From Bdellovibrionales bacterium (GTDB lineage: Bacteria > Bdellovibrionota > Bdellovibrionia > Bdellovibrionales > UBA1609), in contig JAHDIR010000016.1 in assembly GCA_020630675.1 (NCBI GenBank), forward strand, positions 1 through 57,736: a stretch of 57,736 nt of DNA, in the 5' to 3' direction. The notes beneath the pieces were generated by a model, which did not search any database, was not told the origin of the DNA, and was given only the letters and a program-made list of their open reading frames with translations. Shown here in pieces: positions 56,834 through 57,736 of the stretch; position 1 is the first letter of the stretch; each line of letters begins with the position of its first letter. The position numbers and the translations under genes were made by a program.

Positions 56834-56890
56834 GTTCTGTTAAAATATCAGATAATTTTTCTGTTCAAGGTTTTTTGGTATGAATTATTT

Positions 56891-57607
56891 TTATTTAATA
56901 CTTAAAATTTCACCATTAATAAAATCGTAAGTTACGATCTCTTCGGAAGATGAAACCACTAAGGCTTGGGTGGTCAAATTGGTTGGAGTTCCTGTCAATT
57001 GATCTAAGACAACTTCACTCACTTGATAACTTTCAATAGTACCATTAATGATGAGATTTCTTAAAGGAATAAAAAAACCAAATTTATCAAATGTGAATAG
57101 ACTAATCGTGCTGTCTTGTTGAATAACTAATAATGGTTTAACAGACGTATGCCCCCATAGCAATGGGTTCCAATTGCGAAAAGTTTCAAGAGCAAATGGG
57201 TCTTTGCCAGGCTTTTGGTAAGTTAAGACCTTCATGGAAAAAGAATCAGGGGTTTCGTTTATCAGTCCATTATTATTAAGTACTATTTCTTCCTTTATGC
57301 CTCTTACGGTTTTTGAAGTAAGAATGGTTTCACCGCTATCGTTTGTTTCTACCTGAAGTTCAAGCGTTGTTATTTCTATTCCTGAGTTTTCTGATATGAA
57401 TGTAAAGCCTTTAATTTTTAAATTGTCATTGATGACACCTCCGAGGTCATCAAGGGAAACCCTGCTGTTTAAGTAGTCTCCAGCGGGCACTGCATCGAGG
57501 CATATTAGGGGTTCAGGGTTTAATGTAAGAGGTTCGCTATGAGTGACTGTGTGACAAAAAAAGGCACCAATAACGAGTGCGAATGTTATGAAATGCTTTT
57601 TAATCAT
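56891..57607 (-). CDS. Exported protein of unknown function
   Basis: 238 residues. MIKKHFITFALVIGAFFCHTVTHSEPL is a signal peptide: Lys-rich start and hydrophobic core, probably cleaved after HS. The mature protein is mostly beta-like (IKGFTFISENSGIEITTLEL in part, LVIQQDSTISLFTF) with a single Cys near the N-terminus (LICLDAV). No family recognised. AAGGATTTAAAG before the ATG is a good Shine-Dalgarno. The final 129 bases beyond it hold no gene. Confidence 0.7.
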   Translation of the reverse strand: MIKKHFITFALVIGAFFCHTVTHSEPLTLNPEPLICLDAVPAGDYLNSRVSLDDLGGVINDNLKIKGFTFISENSGIEITTLELQVETNDSGETILTSKTVRGIKEEIVLNNNGLINETPDSFSMKVLTYQKPGKDPFALETFRNWNPLLWGHTSVKPLLVIQQDSTISLFTFDKFGFFIPLRNLIINGTIESYQVSEVVLDQLTGTPTNLTTQALVVSSSEEIVTYDFINGEILSIK

Positions 57608-57736
57608 CTTTAAATCCTTTTTTTAATTTTTTTATAATTAAAGAGCAATTTTAATGCCGAAATGACGTCTTTTTTTTAAGCTCGCATTTACTCATAGGTA
57701 ATCGTACCGAAAGGAGTAGTTTCCTCATAATGAGGC

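Overview
The window is AT-rich bacterial chromosome with no rRNA or tRNA genes and one tmRNA gene. Gene content suggests Bdellovibrionota (Bdellovibrio-like): a TIGR02147-type protein, a tyrosine-integrase remnant resembling those of this group, many secreted proteins and lipoproteins of unknown function, and a PrkA/YeaH/SpoVR operon. The assignment comes from gene content only. Non-ATG starts are common. TTG or GTG after a good Shine-Dalgarno appears at about a dozen genes, and it sometimes changes the inferred protein, as in the tautomerase at 2966-3349.

Layout. 1-12 kb is mostly accessory: a secreted-protein fragment, small exported proteins, a minus-strand run of epimerase/tautomerase/two GNATs, an integrase pseudogene, a further GNAT, a large exported unknown, and an island-like stretch (RHH-like protein, serine recombinase, unknown gene, XRE regulator) that ends at the 3' end of ssrA (11565-11915). 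12-18 kb holds a DUF885 lipoprotein, a candidate structured RNA, a TIGR02147 protein and a large low-complexity lipoprotein. 18.6-23.1 kb is xseA-xseB-ispA-tlyA plus a patatin-like lipoprotein lacking its catalytic motifs. 23.2-27.8 kb holds pepP, a HAD phosphatase, glpD and an SCP2-like protein.

28-32.4 kb is an apparent operon of mreB, a sigma-region-4-like protein, a membrane anti-sigma-like protein and a sensor kinase, with no mreC or mreD beside it. 32.4-39.1 kb is mostly envelope genes: a PspC-like protein, an LpoB-like lipoprotein with a TPR lipoprotein partner, PhaR, a large TPR lipoprotein and an overlapping LolB-like lipoprotein. 39.5-45.9 kb is prkA-yeaH-spoVR followed by a receiver-histidine kinase and a lone receiver. 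The set may form a starvation or differentiation module with its own phosphorelay.

46-51.2 kb holds an exported unknown, a class V aminotransferase, an alpha/beta hydrolase overlapping an ATP-grasp enzyme, a GNAT paralogous to the one near 6 kb, and a methyltransferase. 51.2-53.4 kb is a minus-strand PII-glnA-GcvH-like cluster whose GcvH-like protein has Gln in place of the lipoyl lysine. trmL, secA (without the C-terminal zinc motif) and a secreted unknown close the window.

Strongest leads: the GcvH-like protein tied to glutamine synthetase; the plus-strand RNA at 14396-14527, whose 24-bp stem competes with a terminator hairpin; the mreB/sigma/anti-sigma/kinase operon; the two-component pair behind PrkA-SpoVR; and the recombinase cluster next to ssrA. 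Family assignments were read by eye from motifs; no database search was run.
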